Source: Rhizobium indicum (GTDB lineage: Bacteria; Pseudomonadota; Alphaproteobacteria; Rhizobiales; Rhizobiaceae). From it: a DNA stretch of 64,000 nt. The notes under the pieces were generated by a model. The model ran no database searches. It was not told the origin of the DNA and saw only the letters and a list, made by a program, of their open reading frames with translations. Shown here in pieces: positions 6,941-14,731 of the stretch. Position 1 is the first letter of the stretch. The number at the start of each line of letters is the position of its first letter. The position numbers and the translations under genes were made by a program. The stretch covers positions 2,418,001-2,482,000 of the forward strand of contig NZ_CP054021.1 in the NCBI RefSeq assembly GCF_005862305.2, given 5' to 3'.

Positions 6941-9862
6941 ATGACCGACGAGGCGCTTGTTGATCGCATGGCGCTGCCGCGCCCCGACGTGACCGCCATC
7001 GACGCGGAAGAGATCCTCCTTGCTCATTACAGCCTCTCCGGCACGCTTGCCGAACTCGGCAGCCAGCAGGATCGAAACTATCGCGTCGATAGCGACAGGG
7101 GTCGTTACGTCCTGAAGATCTGCCATGCCGCCTACGAGATCCGCGAGCTCGAAGCACAGAATGCGGCGATCCATCACCTCAAAAGCAGGCAAGGTGCGCC
7201 GCGCGTTCCGAAGGTGATCGCCACCAATGACGGGCGGGAGATCGTCGTCCTTACCGTGCGCGGGCAGGGCTATCAGGCCCGGCTGCTGGAATATCTGGAA
7301 GGCCATGGGCTGACGGAGCTGACCTATCTGGCGCCGGCTTCCGTTGCAGCCCTCGGCGCGCTCTGCGCCAGGCTGGCGCAGGCGCTTGCCGATTTCGACC
7401 ATCCCGGTCTCGACCGCAGCCTGCAATGGGATCTCAGACGGGCAGGTCCCGTTGCCGTGCAGCTGCTTTCGGCCATCACCGACGGTGCGGCGCGCGACCG
7501 GATCGCCAAGACCATGGTGATGGCCGTTCGCCGCATCCAGCCGTTGGCGCCGTCGCTTCGGCTGCAGGCCGTGCATCACGACGTCACCGGTGACAATGTC
7601 GTCGGCCACCGTGACGCCCGTGGCCATATCGTCCCCGACGGGGTGATCGATTTCGGCGACATCATCCGCGGCTGGCTGGTCGGCGACCTCGCCGTCACCT
7701 GTGCTTCGCTGCTGCATCAGGCAGATGGCGACCCCTTTCATATCCTGCCCGCCGTCACCGCCTATCAGGCGATCTATCCGCTGAGCGACGAGGAACTGAA
7801 GGCGCTCTGGCCGTTGATCGTCGCACGCGCGGTCATTCTCGTCGCCAGCGGCGAGCAGCAGATTTCGGTCGATCCCGACAATGACTATGTCCGCGACAAT
7901 CTTGACCGCGAGCGGGCGATCTTCGATACGGCGATGTCGGTTCCCTTCGATCTCATGGAAGCAGCGATCCTCAAGGCAGCCGGCGCAGATGTGGCCGCGC
8001 CGGAAATATCGGGATGGCTGCCGTTGCTGCCGGACATCGATCCCGCCGGGATCGCCTATGTCGATCTCGGGGTACGGAGCCCGCATTTTTCCGCCGGCAA
8101 TTGGCTGAATACGGACATGGACTGGCGGCTGCTTGCCCGCATGGCAACCGAAAACGGTACGGCAGCGACGCGCTACGGCGAATATCGGCTTTCCCGCGCG
8201 GGAACCGCGAAGGGACAGGCGACCTGCGCCCTGCACGTCGACATATGCCTTGCCGCAGGCAGCGCGATTGCCGCGCCCTTTGCCGGCCGCATCGGCTGGA
8301 AGGACCAGCATCTGACGCTCGCCAGCGACACCATGACCCTGCATCTCGATGGGCTCGACCTCTCGGTCGAGGATGGAGCCGAGATCGCCGCCGGCGATTC
8401 GCTCGGCACGGTTTTCGGAGAGGCGTCGTCGCTCGGTGGGCTGCGCGTCCAGCTTTGCAGCGTCGCCGGTCTCGAACCGCCGCTCTTTGCTTCACCGCGC
8501 GCGGCGGCGGCCTGGTCGGTGCTCTGCCCTTCGCCCTCACTGCTTCTCAGCCCGCAAGCGGATGCGCCGCAAGCTGAAACCGCGGAGCTCTTCGCCAGGC
8601 GGCGGGTGCATCTCGCAAGGTCGCAGAAGAATTATTATGCAGCGCCGCCGCAGATCGAGCGCGGCTGGAAGGAGCATTTGTTCGATGTCGAGGGCCGCGC
8701 CTATCTCGACATGGTCAACAACGTCACCATTCTCGGCCATGGCCATCCCAAGCTCGCGGCGGCGATCAGCGCGCAATGGCTGCGGCTCAACACGAATTCG
8801 CGCTTCCACTATGCGGCGATTACGGAATTTTCCGAACGCCTCGCCGCCCTGTCACCGGATGGGCTCGACGCGGTCTTCCTGGTCAACAGCGGCTCGGAGG
8901 CGAACGATCTGGCGCTTCGGCTGGCGCAAGCCCATAGCGGCGCGCGCAACATGCTCTGCCTGCTCGAAGCCTATCATGGGTGGTCGGCGGCAAGTGATGC
9001 CGTCTCCACCTCGATCGCCGACAATCCGCAGGCGCGGAGCACCCGGCCGGACTGGGTGCATGCCGTCATTTCACCGAATACCTATCGCGGCGCATTTCGT
9101 GGTCCCGATACCGCGGCAAACTATCTCAGCGCGGTAACGCCGGTACTGGAGGCGATCGACGCCGGCGGCAACGGCCTTGCGGGCGTCATCTGCGAATCGG
9201 TCTACGGCAATGCCGGCGGCATTCCGCTTCCGGACGGTTATCTCAGGGAAATCTATGCGCAGGTGCGCGCGCGCGGCGGCCTCTGCATCGCCGATGAGGT
9301 GCAGGTCGGCTATTCCAGGCTCGGACATTATTTCTGGGGCTTCGAACAGCAAGGGGTGGTGCCCGATATCATCACCATCGCCAAGGGCATGGGCAACGGC
9401 CATCCGCTCGGCGCCGTCATCACCACGCGGGAGATCGCGCAATCGCTGGAGAAGGAGGGTACCTTCTTTTCCTCCACCGGCGGCAGCCCGGTCAGTTGCG
9501 TCGCCGGCATGACGGTGCTCGACATCATGGCCGAGGAAAAGCTGCAGGAAAATGCCCGGACGGTCGGTGATCATCTGAAGGCGCGGCTCGCCGCGCTGAT
9601 CGACCGCCATCCGATTGCAGGCGCCGTGCACGGCATGGGCCTCTATCTCGGCCTCGAATTCGTCCGCGACAGAACGACGCTGGAGCCGGCGACGGAAGAG
9701 ACGGCTGCAATTTGCGACCGGCTTCTCGAACTCGGCGTCATCATGCAGCCGACCGGCGATCACCAAAATGTGCTGAAGATCAAACCACCGCTCTGCCTCA
9801 GCATCGAAAGCGCGGATTTTTTCGCGGACATGCTGGAGAAGGTGCTCGAAGAAGGCTGGTGA
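6941..9862 (+). CDS. fusion: APH-type kinase + M23-like domain + class-III aminotransferase (phospho-lyase type)
   Basis: 973 residues, start supported by GGGAGGGG. Residues about 1-340 are an aminoglycoside/hydroxylysine-type small-molecule kinase with catalytic D214 and N219 in HHDVTGDN and metal-binding DFGD (237-240). Residues about 390-530 resemble the beta-sheet domain of M23 peptidases (GSAIAAPFAGRIGW, LHLDGL) but lack an intact zinc-site pattern. Residues about 550-970 are a PLP-dependent class-III aminotransferase with DEVQVGYSRLGHYFWGFE and Schiff-base lysine K815 in IAKGMGNGHP. The DEVQVG..R.G..FW.F string is that of ethanolamine-phosphate and phosphohydroxylysine phospho-lyases. 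Inferred action: phosphorylate an amino alcohol, then eliminate phosphate. Substrate unknown. Confidence 0.88.
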   Translation: MTDEALVDRMALPRPDVTAIDAEEILLAHYSLSGTLAELGSQQDRNYRVDSDRGRYVLKICHAAYEIRELEAQNAAIHHLKSRQGAPRVPKVIATNDGREIVVLTVRGQGYQARLLEYLEGHGLTELTYLAPASVAALGALCARLAQALADFDHPGLDRSLQWDLRRAGPVAVQLLSAITDGAARDRIAKTMVMAVRRIQPLAPSLRLQAVHHDVTGDNVVGHRDARGHIVPDGVIDFGDIIRGWLVGDLAVTCASLLHQADGDPFHILPAVTAYQAIYPLSDEELKALWPLIVARAVILVASGEQQISVDPDNDYVRDNLDRERAIFDTAMSVPFDLMEAAILKAAGADVAAPEISGWLPLLPDIDPAGIAYVDLGVRSPHFSAGNWLNTDMDWRLLARMATENGTAATRYGEYRLSRAGTAKGQATCALHVDICLAAGSAIAAPFAGRIGWKDQHLTLASDTMTLHLDGLDLSVEDGAEIAAGDSLGTVFGEASSLGGLRVQLCSVAGLEPPLFASPRAAAAWSVLCPSPSLLLSPQADAPQAETAELFARRRVHLARSQKNYYAAPPQIERGWKEHLFDVEGRAYLDMVNNVTILGHGHPKLAAAISAQWLRLNTNSRFHYAAITEFSERLAALSPDGLDAVFLVNSGSEANDLALRLAQAHSGARNMLCLLEAYHGWSAASDAVSTSIADNPQARSTRPDWVHAVISPNTYRGAFRGPDTAANYLSAVTPVLEAIDAGGNGLAGVICESVYGNAGGIPLPDGYLREIYAQVRARGGLCIADEVQVGYSRLGHYFWGFEQQGVVPDIITIAKGMGNGHPLGAVITTREIAQSLEKEGTFFSSTGGSPVSCVAGMTVLDIMAEEKLQENARTVGDHLKARLAALIDRHPIAGAVHGMGLYLGLEFVRDRTTLEPATEETAAICDRLLELGVIMQPTGDHQNVLKIKPPLCLSIESADFFADMLEKVLEEGW

Positions 9863-10118
9863 CCCAGGGCTTCCAGCATTAACCAAATCGGTCATTTCGA
9901 GGCATTTCGATTTTTAATGAAACGGGGCATTGCCTGATACAGCAAGGCTTCCTATGTCTGCCGCGGTGATCGATCGAAGTTCGATTCTGTCATGCGAATT
10001 TAACGAAGAGCTGATATGTTTCTTTCTGTAAGTTCGGGCTACGACGGAATTAATTTTTTCGGATGGTCGATATTTTGACACGTTTCGGAATATGTTTCTG
10101 ACAGGCTACCGGGTAATC

Positions 10119-10135
10119 TCTACCAAGTTAGTAGA
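10119..10135. promoter_or_regulatory. 17-base dyad upstream of the small genes
   Basis: TCTAC and GTAGA flank a 7-base spacer CAAGTTA, and the flanking bases extend the near-symmetry (GGTAATC against GATTATC). It lies about 75 bases before the first small open frame in an otherwise AT-rich 350-base stretch after the fusion gene. Size and symmetry resemble operators of dimeric regulators, including lux-type boxes, but no regulator can be named. Confidence 0.4.
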
Positions 10136-10210
10136 TTATCGAACGCAGCCTTCACCGGCCCCGGGCTCTACCGGGACCCCTCAAGTGCAACGCCAACACA
10201 AGGAACGAGC

Positions 10211-10306
10211 ATGATAGACATCGATATTCTCGCCGATCTCCTTGGGCGATCTGTGCTTGGCAATGACCGTCCGGGCGCCCTCTCCCGCCCGAACTGTCGA
10301 ATGTGA
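10211..10306 (+). CDS. possible 31-residue peptide
   Basis: An ATG at 10211 preceded by AAGGAACGAG opens a 31-codon frame with a TGA at 10304. The peptide begins MIDIDILADLLGRSVLG and ends in a Cys-Arg-Met. It has an acidic N-terminal half that could form a helix. I recognise no family. The good ribosome-binding site and its place between the dyad and the next small gene are the only support, so it may be a leader peptide or a chance frame. The stretch 9863-10210 upstream holds no other gene that I can support. Confidence 0.35.
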   Translation: MIDIDILADLLGRSVLGNDRPGALSRPNCRM

Positions 10307-10383
10307 CGTTCGTCCTCCTTTCAACGGTACCAGACAAGTCAATTCGCCATGGCTGCGCATATTGTGCGGCAGGAGTTCTATCT

Positions 10384-10578
10384 ATGAAGAAGCAAGTTAT
10401 CGAATATGCAGGCGTTCCCGTCGGGATCGTCATTCCCGATGAAGACCGGCTGAAGTTCATCGCCGTGAAATTTCATGTCCACGACCTCGACGAGCAGCGT
10501 TTCGGCTCGCCGGACGAGGTGCGGCTGGCCATCCATGACCTGATGACCCGCCGTCATCCGAAGCCGCTTCATGCCTGA
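10384..10578 (+). CDS. small conserved-looking protein, 64 residues
   Basis: Starts at ATG 10384 with AGGAG eight bases upstream; the longer frame from 10303 has no such site. The protein begins MKKQVIEYAGVPVGIVIPDE and continues with FIAVKFHVHDLDEQRFGSPDEVRLAIHDL. A beta-rich first half is followed by a helix, with coding-like composition and a strong terminator just after its stop. I do not recognise the family. The dyad and possible leader peptide upstream suggest a regulated small unit. No signal peptide or membrane helix is seen, so it is probably cytoplasmic. Confidence 0.7.
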   Translation: MKKQVIEYAGVPVGIVIPDEDRLKFIAVKFHVHDLDEQRFGSPDEVRLAIHDLMTRRHPKPLHA

Positions 10579-10621
10579 GGCATGAGGCCGCGATTAGAAT
10601 TCACGGCTTTTCCCGATGTCC

Positions 10622-10657
10622 GACCGGTCCCGCCAAATGGGGCCGGTCTTGTTTTTT
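10622..10657 (+). terminator. intrinsic terminator after the small gene
   Basis: GACCGGTCCC pairs with GGGGCCGGTC (ten pairs including one G-U) across a 7-base loop and is followed by TTGTTTTTT. It ends the small-gene unit 45 bases after its stop and isolates it from the P1 peptidase gene. Confidence 0.88.
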
Positions 10658-10664
10658 GAGGGCA

Positions 10665-10765
10665 TTACAGCGCCGCGCGTCTATATCAGACGCGCGGCGC
10701 TGTAACACTTTGAATTGCTGCATAATTTTATCCTTAAATCGATTCCGATTTAAGGAATTATGCAG
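10665..10765. repeat. two-palindrome intergenic repeat (family B), copy 1
   Basis: The first palindrome has perfect 18-base arms, TTACAGCGCCGCGCGTCT and its complement, around a 5-base loop (10665-10705). The second (10718-10765) pairs CTGCATAATT with AATTATGCAG and CCTTAAATCG with CGATTTAAGG. The same pair of palindromes, with the same TTTGAATTGCTGCA-type joint, appears inverted at 33696-33795. Confidence 0.9.
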
Positions 10766-10805
10766 TACAGTCCTACCGGCCGCCTTTCCGCATAAGGATC
10801 CGCCC

Positions 10806-11801
10806 TTGCCCGATCTTCTCAACCTCATCACCGATATCGAAGGCGTTTCCGTCGGCCATGCAACCGACCTTGCGCTCGGTTCCGGCGTCACGGTCATCGT
10901 CTTCGACGAACCGGCCGTCGCATCCGGCACGGTGCTCGGCGGTGCGCCGGGCGGGCGCGACACCGGCCTGCTCGATCCATCGATGACCGTCAATGCCGTT
11001 GATGCCTTCGCGCTTTCCGGCGGCTCTGCCTTCGGGCTGGATGCCGCCGGCGGCGTGCAGGCGGGCCTGCGCGAACTCGGCCGCGGCTTTACCGTCGGGT
11101 CGGTGCGCATTCCGATCGTGCCGCAGGCAATCCTGATGGACCTGCTGAACGGTGGCGACAAGGATTGGGGCCTTCACTCGCCCTATCGCGACATGGGCTA
11201 CGCGGCATTGAAGGCAGCCACCAAGGGTGCATTCGCGCTCGGCACGGCAGGCGCCGGCACGGGAGCGACGACGGCCACCGTCAAGGGTGGGCTCGGCTCG
11301 GCCTGCACCGTCAGCAGTGCCGGGCATCGCGTCGCGGCAATCGTCGCTGTCAACGCGCTGGGCTCGGCAACGATCGGCGACGGGCCGCATTTCTGGGCGG
11401 CACCTTTCGAAAAAGATGCGGAATTCGGCGGGCTCGGCATGCCTGATGTGGCCGACCACCGGATGCGGCTCAAGGGCATGAACACGCCGGCAACGACGAT
11501 CGGCGCTGTGGTGACCGATGCGCAGCTGACCAAGGCCGAGGCGCATCGGCTTTCGCTCGCCGGTCATGACGGGTTTGCCCGGGCACTGCTGCCGGCGCAC
11601 CTGCCGCTCGACGGCGACACCGTCTTTGCCGCATCGACGGCCAGGCATCGACGAGACGACATGGCAAGCCTGATGGAGCTTTGCCATCTTGCGACCATCG
11701 TCATGGCGCGGGCGATCGCCCGGGGCGTCTACGCGGCGACTGCGCTGCCGGTCGAGGGCGCACAAAAGGCATGGTGCGACCGCTATCCGAATGGTCATTG
11801 A
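10806..11801 (+). CDS. P1-family peptidase (DmpA/NylC-like N-terminal nucleophile hydrolase)
   Basis: 331 residues from a TTG at 10806 with AAGGA eight bases upstream; the 50 codons before it lie in the repeat and are not protein-like. Family markers are ITDIEGVSVGHATD at the N-terminus, TVIVFDEP, GGAPGGRDTGLLDP, ALSGGSAFGLDAAGGV, and TTIGAVVTDAQLTKAEAHRL. The self-cleavage site that creates the N-terminal nucleophile should lie at Thr230/231 before IGAVVTD. Relatives include L-aminopeptidase/D-esterase DmpA and the nylon-oligomer hydrolase NylC, so the substrate could be a peptide or other amide. It precedes a LysR gene on the same strand by 55 bases. Confidence 0.9.
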   Translation: MPDLLNLITDIEGVSVGHATDLALGSGVTVIVFDEPAVASGTVLGGAPGGRDTGLLDPSMTVNAVDAFALSGGSAFGLDAAGGVQAGLRELGRGFTVGSVRIPIVPQAILMDLLNGGDKDWGLHSPYRDMGYAALKAATKGAFALGTAGAGTGATTATVKGGLGSACTVSSAGHRVAAIVAVNALGSATIGDGPHFWAAPFEKDAEFGGLGMPDVADHRMRLKGMNTPATTIGAVVTDAQLTKAEAHRLSLAGHDGFARALLPAHLPLDGDTVFAASTARHRRDDMASLMELCHLATIVMARAIARGVYAATALPVEGAQKAWCDRYPNGH

Positions 11802-11856
11802 TTGAATAGGGTCTGAACCGGGCAGACCGAATATGCCGAATGGCGGAGAGATGTGA

Positions 11857-12777
11857 ATGCAGATCCGGGCGCTGATGTATTTCGACGAGCTGGTCAGGAC
11901 GAATTCGATGCGCCAGGCGGCCGAGAACCTGAATGTCGCGCCGACGGCGATCAGCCGGCAGATCGAGAACCTCGAATATCATTTCGGCGCGCCGCTCGTC
12001 GAACGCAGCGCCCGTGGCGTCAAGCTGACGGCCGCTGGCGAGCTGCTTGCCGCCCGCGCCGGCCGGACGCTGCGCGAGCTCGATCATGTGCAGCAGCTGA
12101 TCGAAGACCTCAAGGGCCTGCAGCGCGGCCGTGTCAGCATTTATGCCAATGGCGCCACCGTCGCCAATCTGCTGGCGCCGGCGCTTGCCGAATTCAGCCT
12201 GAAATATCCGAAGCTGCGTTTTACCGTGACGATCACCAGCGCGCGGCAGGCGGTCGATGCCGTCAACAGCGCCGAGGCGGATATTGCGGTCACGCTGTTT
12301 GCGCCTGTCATGTCCGGCACCAAGGTGCGGCTGCGCTCCGAGATCGCCTATGATCTCATCGCCACGCCGCAGCATCCGGCCGCCGCGCATGCCGAGATCC
12401 CGCTGAGGACGCTTGCCGACTACGCGTTGGCGCTGCCGGATCAATCCTTCGGCTTCCGCCAGGCCTTCGACGCGCTGTTCGAGAAGGAAGGGTTGAGCCT
12501 CGATCCCGTCTTCGTCACCAGCTCGCTCGAAATGCTGAAGGAACTCGTGCTCAGCGGGGCTGCGGTCACGCTGCTGCCGGCGCTAACCGTCCGCCGCGAG
12601 ATCGAGGCGGGTCAGCTCCTTGCCATTCCACTGGCCGGCAAAACCGGCATCCGCACCCATGTCGATCTCTGCGTCGCGCCGGACCGGCAGCTGTCCTTCG
12701 CCGCGACGAAACTGCTCGACTTCATCGAAAGGTTCATGCGCGAGCGCACGAACCGCCGGGCCGAGACGAAAGACTGA
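11857..12777 (+). CDS. LysR-family transcriptional regulator
   Basis: 306 residues. The winged-helix DNA-binding domain covers about residues 1-62 (ALMYFDELVRTNSMRQAAENL, then VAPTAISRQIENLE). A linker helix and a periplasmic-binding-like effector domain follow from about residue 90. Such proteins usually control neighbouring genes in response to a small ligand. It lies between the P1 peptidase gene and an oligopeptide-type ABC binding protein, so peptide or amide uptake is the likely target. Two inverted repeats lie between it and the downstream transporter gene. Confidence 0.93.
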   Translation: MQIRALMYFDELVRTNSMRQAAENLNVAPTAISRQIENLEYHFGAPLVERSARGVKLTAAGELLAARAGRTLRELDHVQQLIEDLKGLQRGRVSIYANGATVANLLAPALAEFSLKYPKLRFTVTITSARQAVDAVNSAEADIAVTLFAPVMSGTKVRLRSEIAYDLIATPQHPAAAHAEIPLRTLADYALALPDQSFGFRQAFDALFEKEGLSLDPVFVTSSLEMLKELVLSGAAVTLLPALTVRREIEAGQLLAIPLAGKTGIRTHVDLCVAPDRQLSFAATKLLDFIERFMRERTNRRAETKD

Positions 12778-12809
12778 CGCTTCGAGCTTGCATTGCCCGC
12801 GGATATCAG

Positions 12810-12830
12810 GTGTAGCTTTTTTGGCTACAC
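12810..12830. terminator. inverted repeat after the LysR gene, possible weak terminator
   Basis: GTGTAGC and GCTACAC form a perfect 7-base stem around a T-rich loop, 33 bases after the LysR stop. There is no T-run after the stem, so it could equally be a protein-binding site. Confidence 0.35.
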
Positions 12831-12833
12831 TGA

Positions 12834-12859
12834 GCACACAAAATCATCATTGTGTGTGC
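12834..12859. promoter_or_regulatory. candidate operator before the ABC binding-protein gene
   Basis: CACACAA and TTGTGTG form a 7-base inverted repeat with an 8-base spacer, about 70-90 bases before the start of the transporter gene and just after the LysR gene. Position and size fit a LysR-type site, but this is only a pattern match. Confidence 0.35.
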
Positions 12860-12924
12860 ACCGGCATAGTGTCACTCTCCTCGCAAAAGGTCGTCGTCAT
12901 CGACGCACGGCCAGATAAGGGAAC

Positions 12925-14457
12925 ATGATGATCAAGCTTTCGTTTGCGCCTTCAGCGCGATTCGCCCGGCGGCTTTCGCTCGGTGCCGCGCTTTCGGCCG
13001 GCCTGGTGATGACGGCGATGACGCCGGCCGAGGCGGCGAAGACCACGCTCAATCTCGGCATGAGCGTCGAGCCGACTGGTCTCGACCCAACGATCGCAGC
13101 ACCGGTCGCAATCGGCCAGGTGACCTGGCAGAACGTGTTCGAGGGCTTGGTGACGATCGACCAGGCCGGTAAGATCCAGCCGCAGCTGGCAAAAAGCTGG
13201 GAGATCTCTCCCGATGGCCTGACCTATACGTTCAAGCTGCAGACCGGCGTCAAATTCCATGACGGCGAGGCCTTCGATGCCGCGAGCGCCAAGTTTTCGC
13301 TCGACCGCGCCCGCGGCGCCGATTCGGTCAATCCGCAGAAGCGCTTTTTCGCCTCGATCGCCTCGATCGATACGCCCGATGCCGAAACGCTGGTGCTGCA
13401 TCTCTCGGCCCCGACCGGCAGCCTGATCTACTGGCTCGGCTGGCCAGCCTCGGTGATGGTCGCACCGAAGACGGCGGCCGGCGACAAGACGACGCCGGTA
13501 GGTACCGGTCCCTTCAAATTCGCCAGCTGGGCGAAGGGCGACAAGGTCGAACTGGAAAAGAATGCCGATTACTGGAACAAGGATGCGGCCGCCAAGCTCG
13601 ACAAGGTGACCTTCCGCTTCATTGCCGATCCGCAGGCGCAGGCGGCAGCGCTGAAATCCGGCGACCTCGATGCCTTTCCGGAATTTGCAGCACCCGAGCT
13701 GATGAGTTCGTTCGACGGCGATGCGAGGCTCGTCACCAAGATCGGCAATACCGAACTCAAGGTCGTTGCCGGCATGAACAATGCCAAGAAGCCCTTCGAC
13801 GACAAGCGTGTCCGCCAGGCGCTGATGATGGCGATCGACCGCAAGACGGTGATCGACGGCGCGTGGTCCGGCCTCGGCACACCGATCGGCAGCCACTACA
13901 CGCCGAACGATCCGGGTTACCAGGACATGACTGGCGTGCTGCCCTACGACGTCGAAAAGGCGAAGGCGTTGCTCACCGAAGCCGGCTACCCCAATGGCTT
14001 CACCTTCACGATCAAATCGCCACAGATGGCCTATGCGCCGCGCAGCGCCCAAGTGATACAGGCAATGTTTGCCGAGATCGGCGTGACGATGAATATCGAG
14101 CCGACTGAATTTCCGGCGAAATGGGTCCAGGACATCATGAAGGACCGCAACTTCGACATGACAATCGTCGCCCATGCCGAGCCGCTCGACATCGACATCT
14201 ATGCCCGCGATCCCTATTATTTCAATTACAAGAACCCTGCTTTCAACGCGCTGATGAAGAAGGTCCAGGAGACGGCCGATCCTGCCGCGCAGAATGCGAT
14301 CTATGGCGAAGCGCAGAAGATCCTCGCCGAGGACGTGCCGGCGCTCTACCTCTTCGTTATGCCGAAACTCTGCGTCTGGGACAAAAAGCTGAAGGGCCTG
14401 TGGGAGAACGAGCCGATCCCTTCCAACGTGCTGTCTGGTGTTTCCTGGGACGAGTGA
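12925..14457 (+). CDS. ABC transporter substrate-binding protein, peptide/nickel family 5
   Basis: 510 residues with a signal peptide of about 38 residues (twin Arg then LSLGAALSAGLVM, cleavage near AEAAKTT). The SBP family-5 pattern is complete: LNLGMSVEPTGLDPT, NVFEGLV, LAKSWEISPDGLTYTFKLQTGVKFHDGE, PVGTGPFKFASW and the C-terminal LYLFVMPKLCVW. It binds a ligand in the periplasm for the two permeases that follow. Family-5 ligands are di- and oligopeptides, nickel or opine-like compounds; the adjoining amidase and peptidases favour a peptide or amide. The cluster contains no ATPase. It could also start at the second ATG (12928). Confidence 0.93.
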   Translation: MMIKLSFAPSARFARRLSLGAALSAGLVMTAMTPAEAAKTTLNLGMSVEPTGLDPTIAAPVAIGQVTWQNVFEGLVTIDQAGKIQPQLAKSWEISPDGLTYTFKLQTGVKFHDGEAFDAASAKFSLDRARGADSVNPQKRFFASIASIDTPDAETLVLHLSAPTGSLIYWLGWPASVMVAPKTAAGDKTTPVGTGPFKFASWAKGDKVELEKNADYWNKDAAAKLDKVTFRFIADPQAQAAALKSGDLDAFPEFAAPELMSSFDGDARLVTKIGNTELKVVAGMNNAKKPFDDKRVRQALMMAIDRKTVIDGAWSGLGTPIGSHYTPNDPGYQDMTGVLPYDVEKAKALLTEAGYPNGFTFTIKSPQMAYAPRSAQVIQAMFAEIGVTMNIEPTEFPAKWVQDIMKDRNFDMTIVAHAEPLDIDIYARDPYYFNYKNPAFNALMKKVQETADPAAQNAIYGEAQKILAEDVPALYLFVMPKLCVWDKKLKGLWENEPIPSNVLSGVSWDE

Positions 14458-14547
14458 GAGGGTTAGGTCAGGCGCGATGTGATGAGGTGATGGCCTTGGC
14501 GCCGGAAGCAGAACAGTCGGATATGGTCGACTCACGCGAACCTCTCG

Positions 14548-14691
14548 CTCCCTCATTCCTGTGCTTGTCACAGGAATCCAGTGCGCCCAAGTCTTTGGGC
14601 GCGGGAGAAGTACTTACTCATCGCATGAGAGTTATTCACGGCGCAGACGCGCCGTGGCTGGATTCCTGTGACGAGCACAGGAATGAGGGAG
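14548..14691. repeat. long inverted-repeat element (family D) with nested hairpins
   Basis: Outer arms of 34 bases (14548-14581 and 14658-14691) match at 33 of 34 positions as inverted repeats. Each arm is itself a hairpin, TTCCTGTG with CACAGGAA. Between them lie further dyads: GCGCCCAA with TTTGGGCGC, ACTCAT with ATGAGAGT, and CGGCGC with GCGCCG. It fills most of the 265-base gap between the binding-protein gene and the first permease gene. Confidence 0.92.
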
Positions 14692-14731
14692 TGCGGGGAA
14701 GCCGCCGTTCCACATCGAAAGCGTGGCACGC

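Noticed and set aside
6920..8344. 474-residue minus-strand frame opposite the kinase/lyase fusion
   Set aside because: Shadow of a gene with intact active-site motifs; no domain recognised.
12952..14571. 539-residue minus-strand frame opposite the ABC binding protein
   Set aside because: Antisense shadow rich in Arg/His/Asp; the plus strand has signal peptide and SBP motifs.
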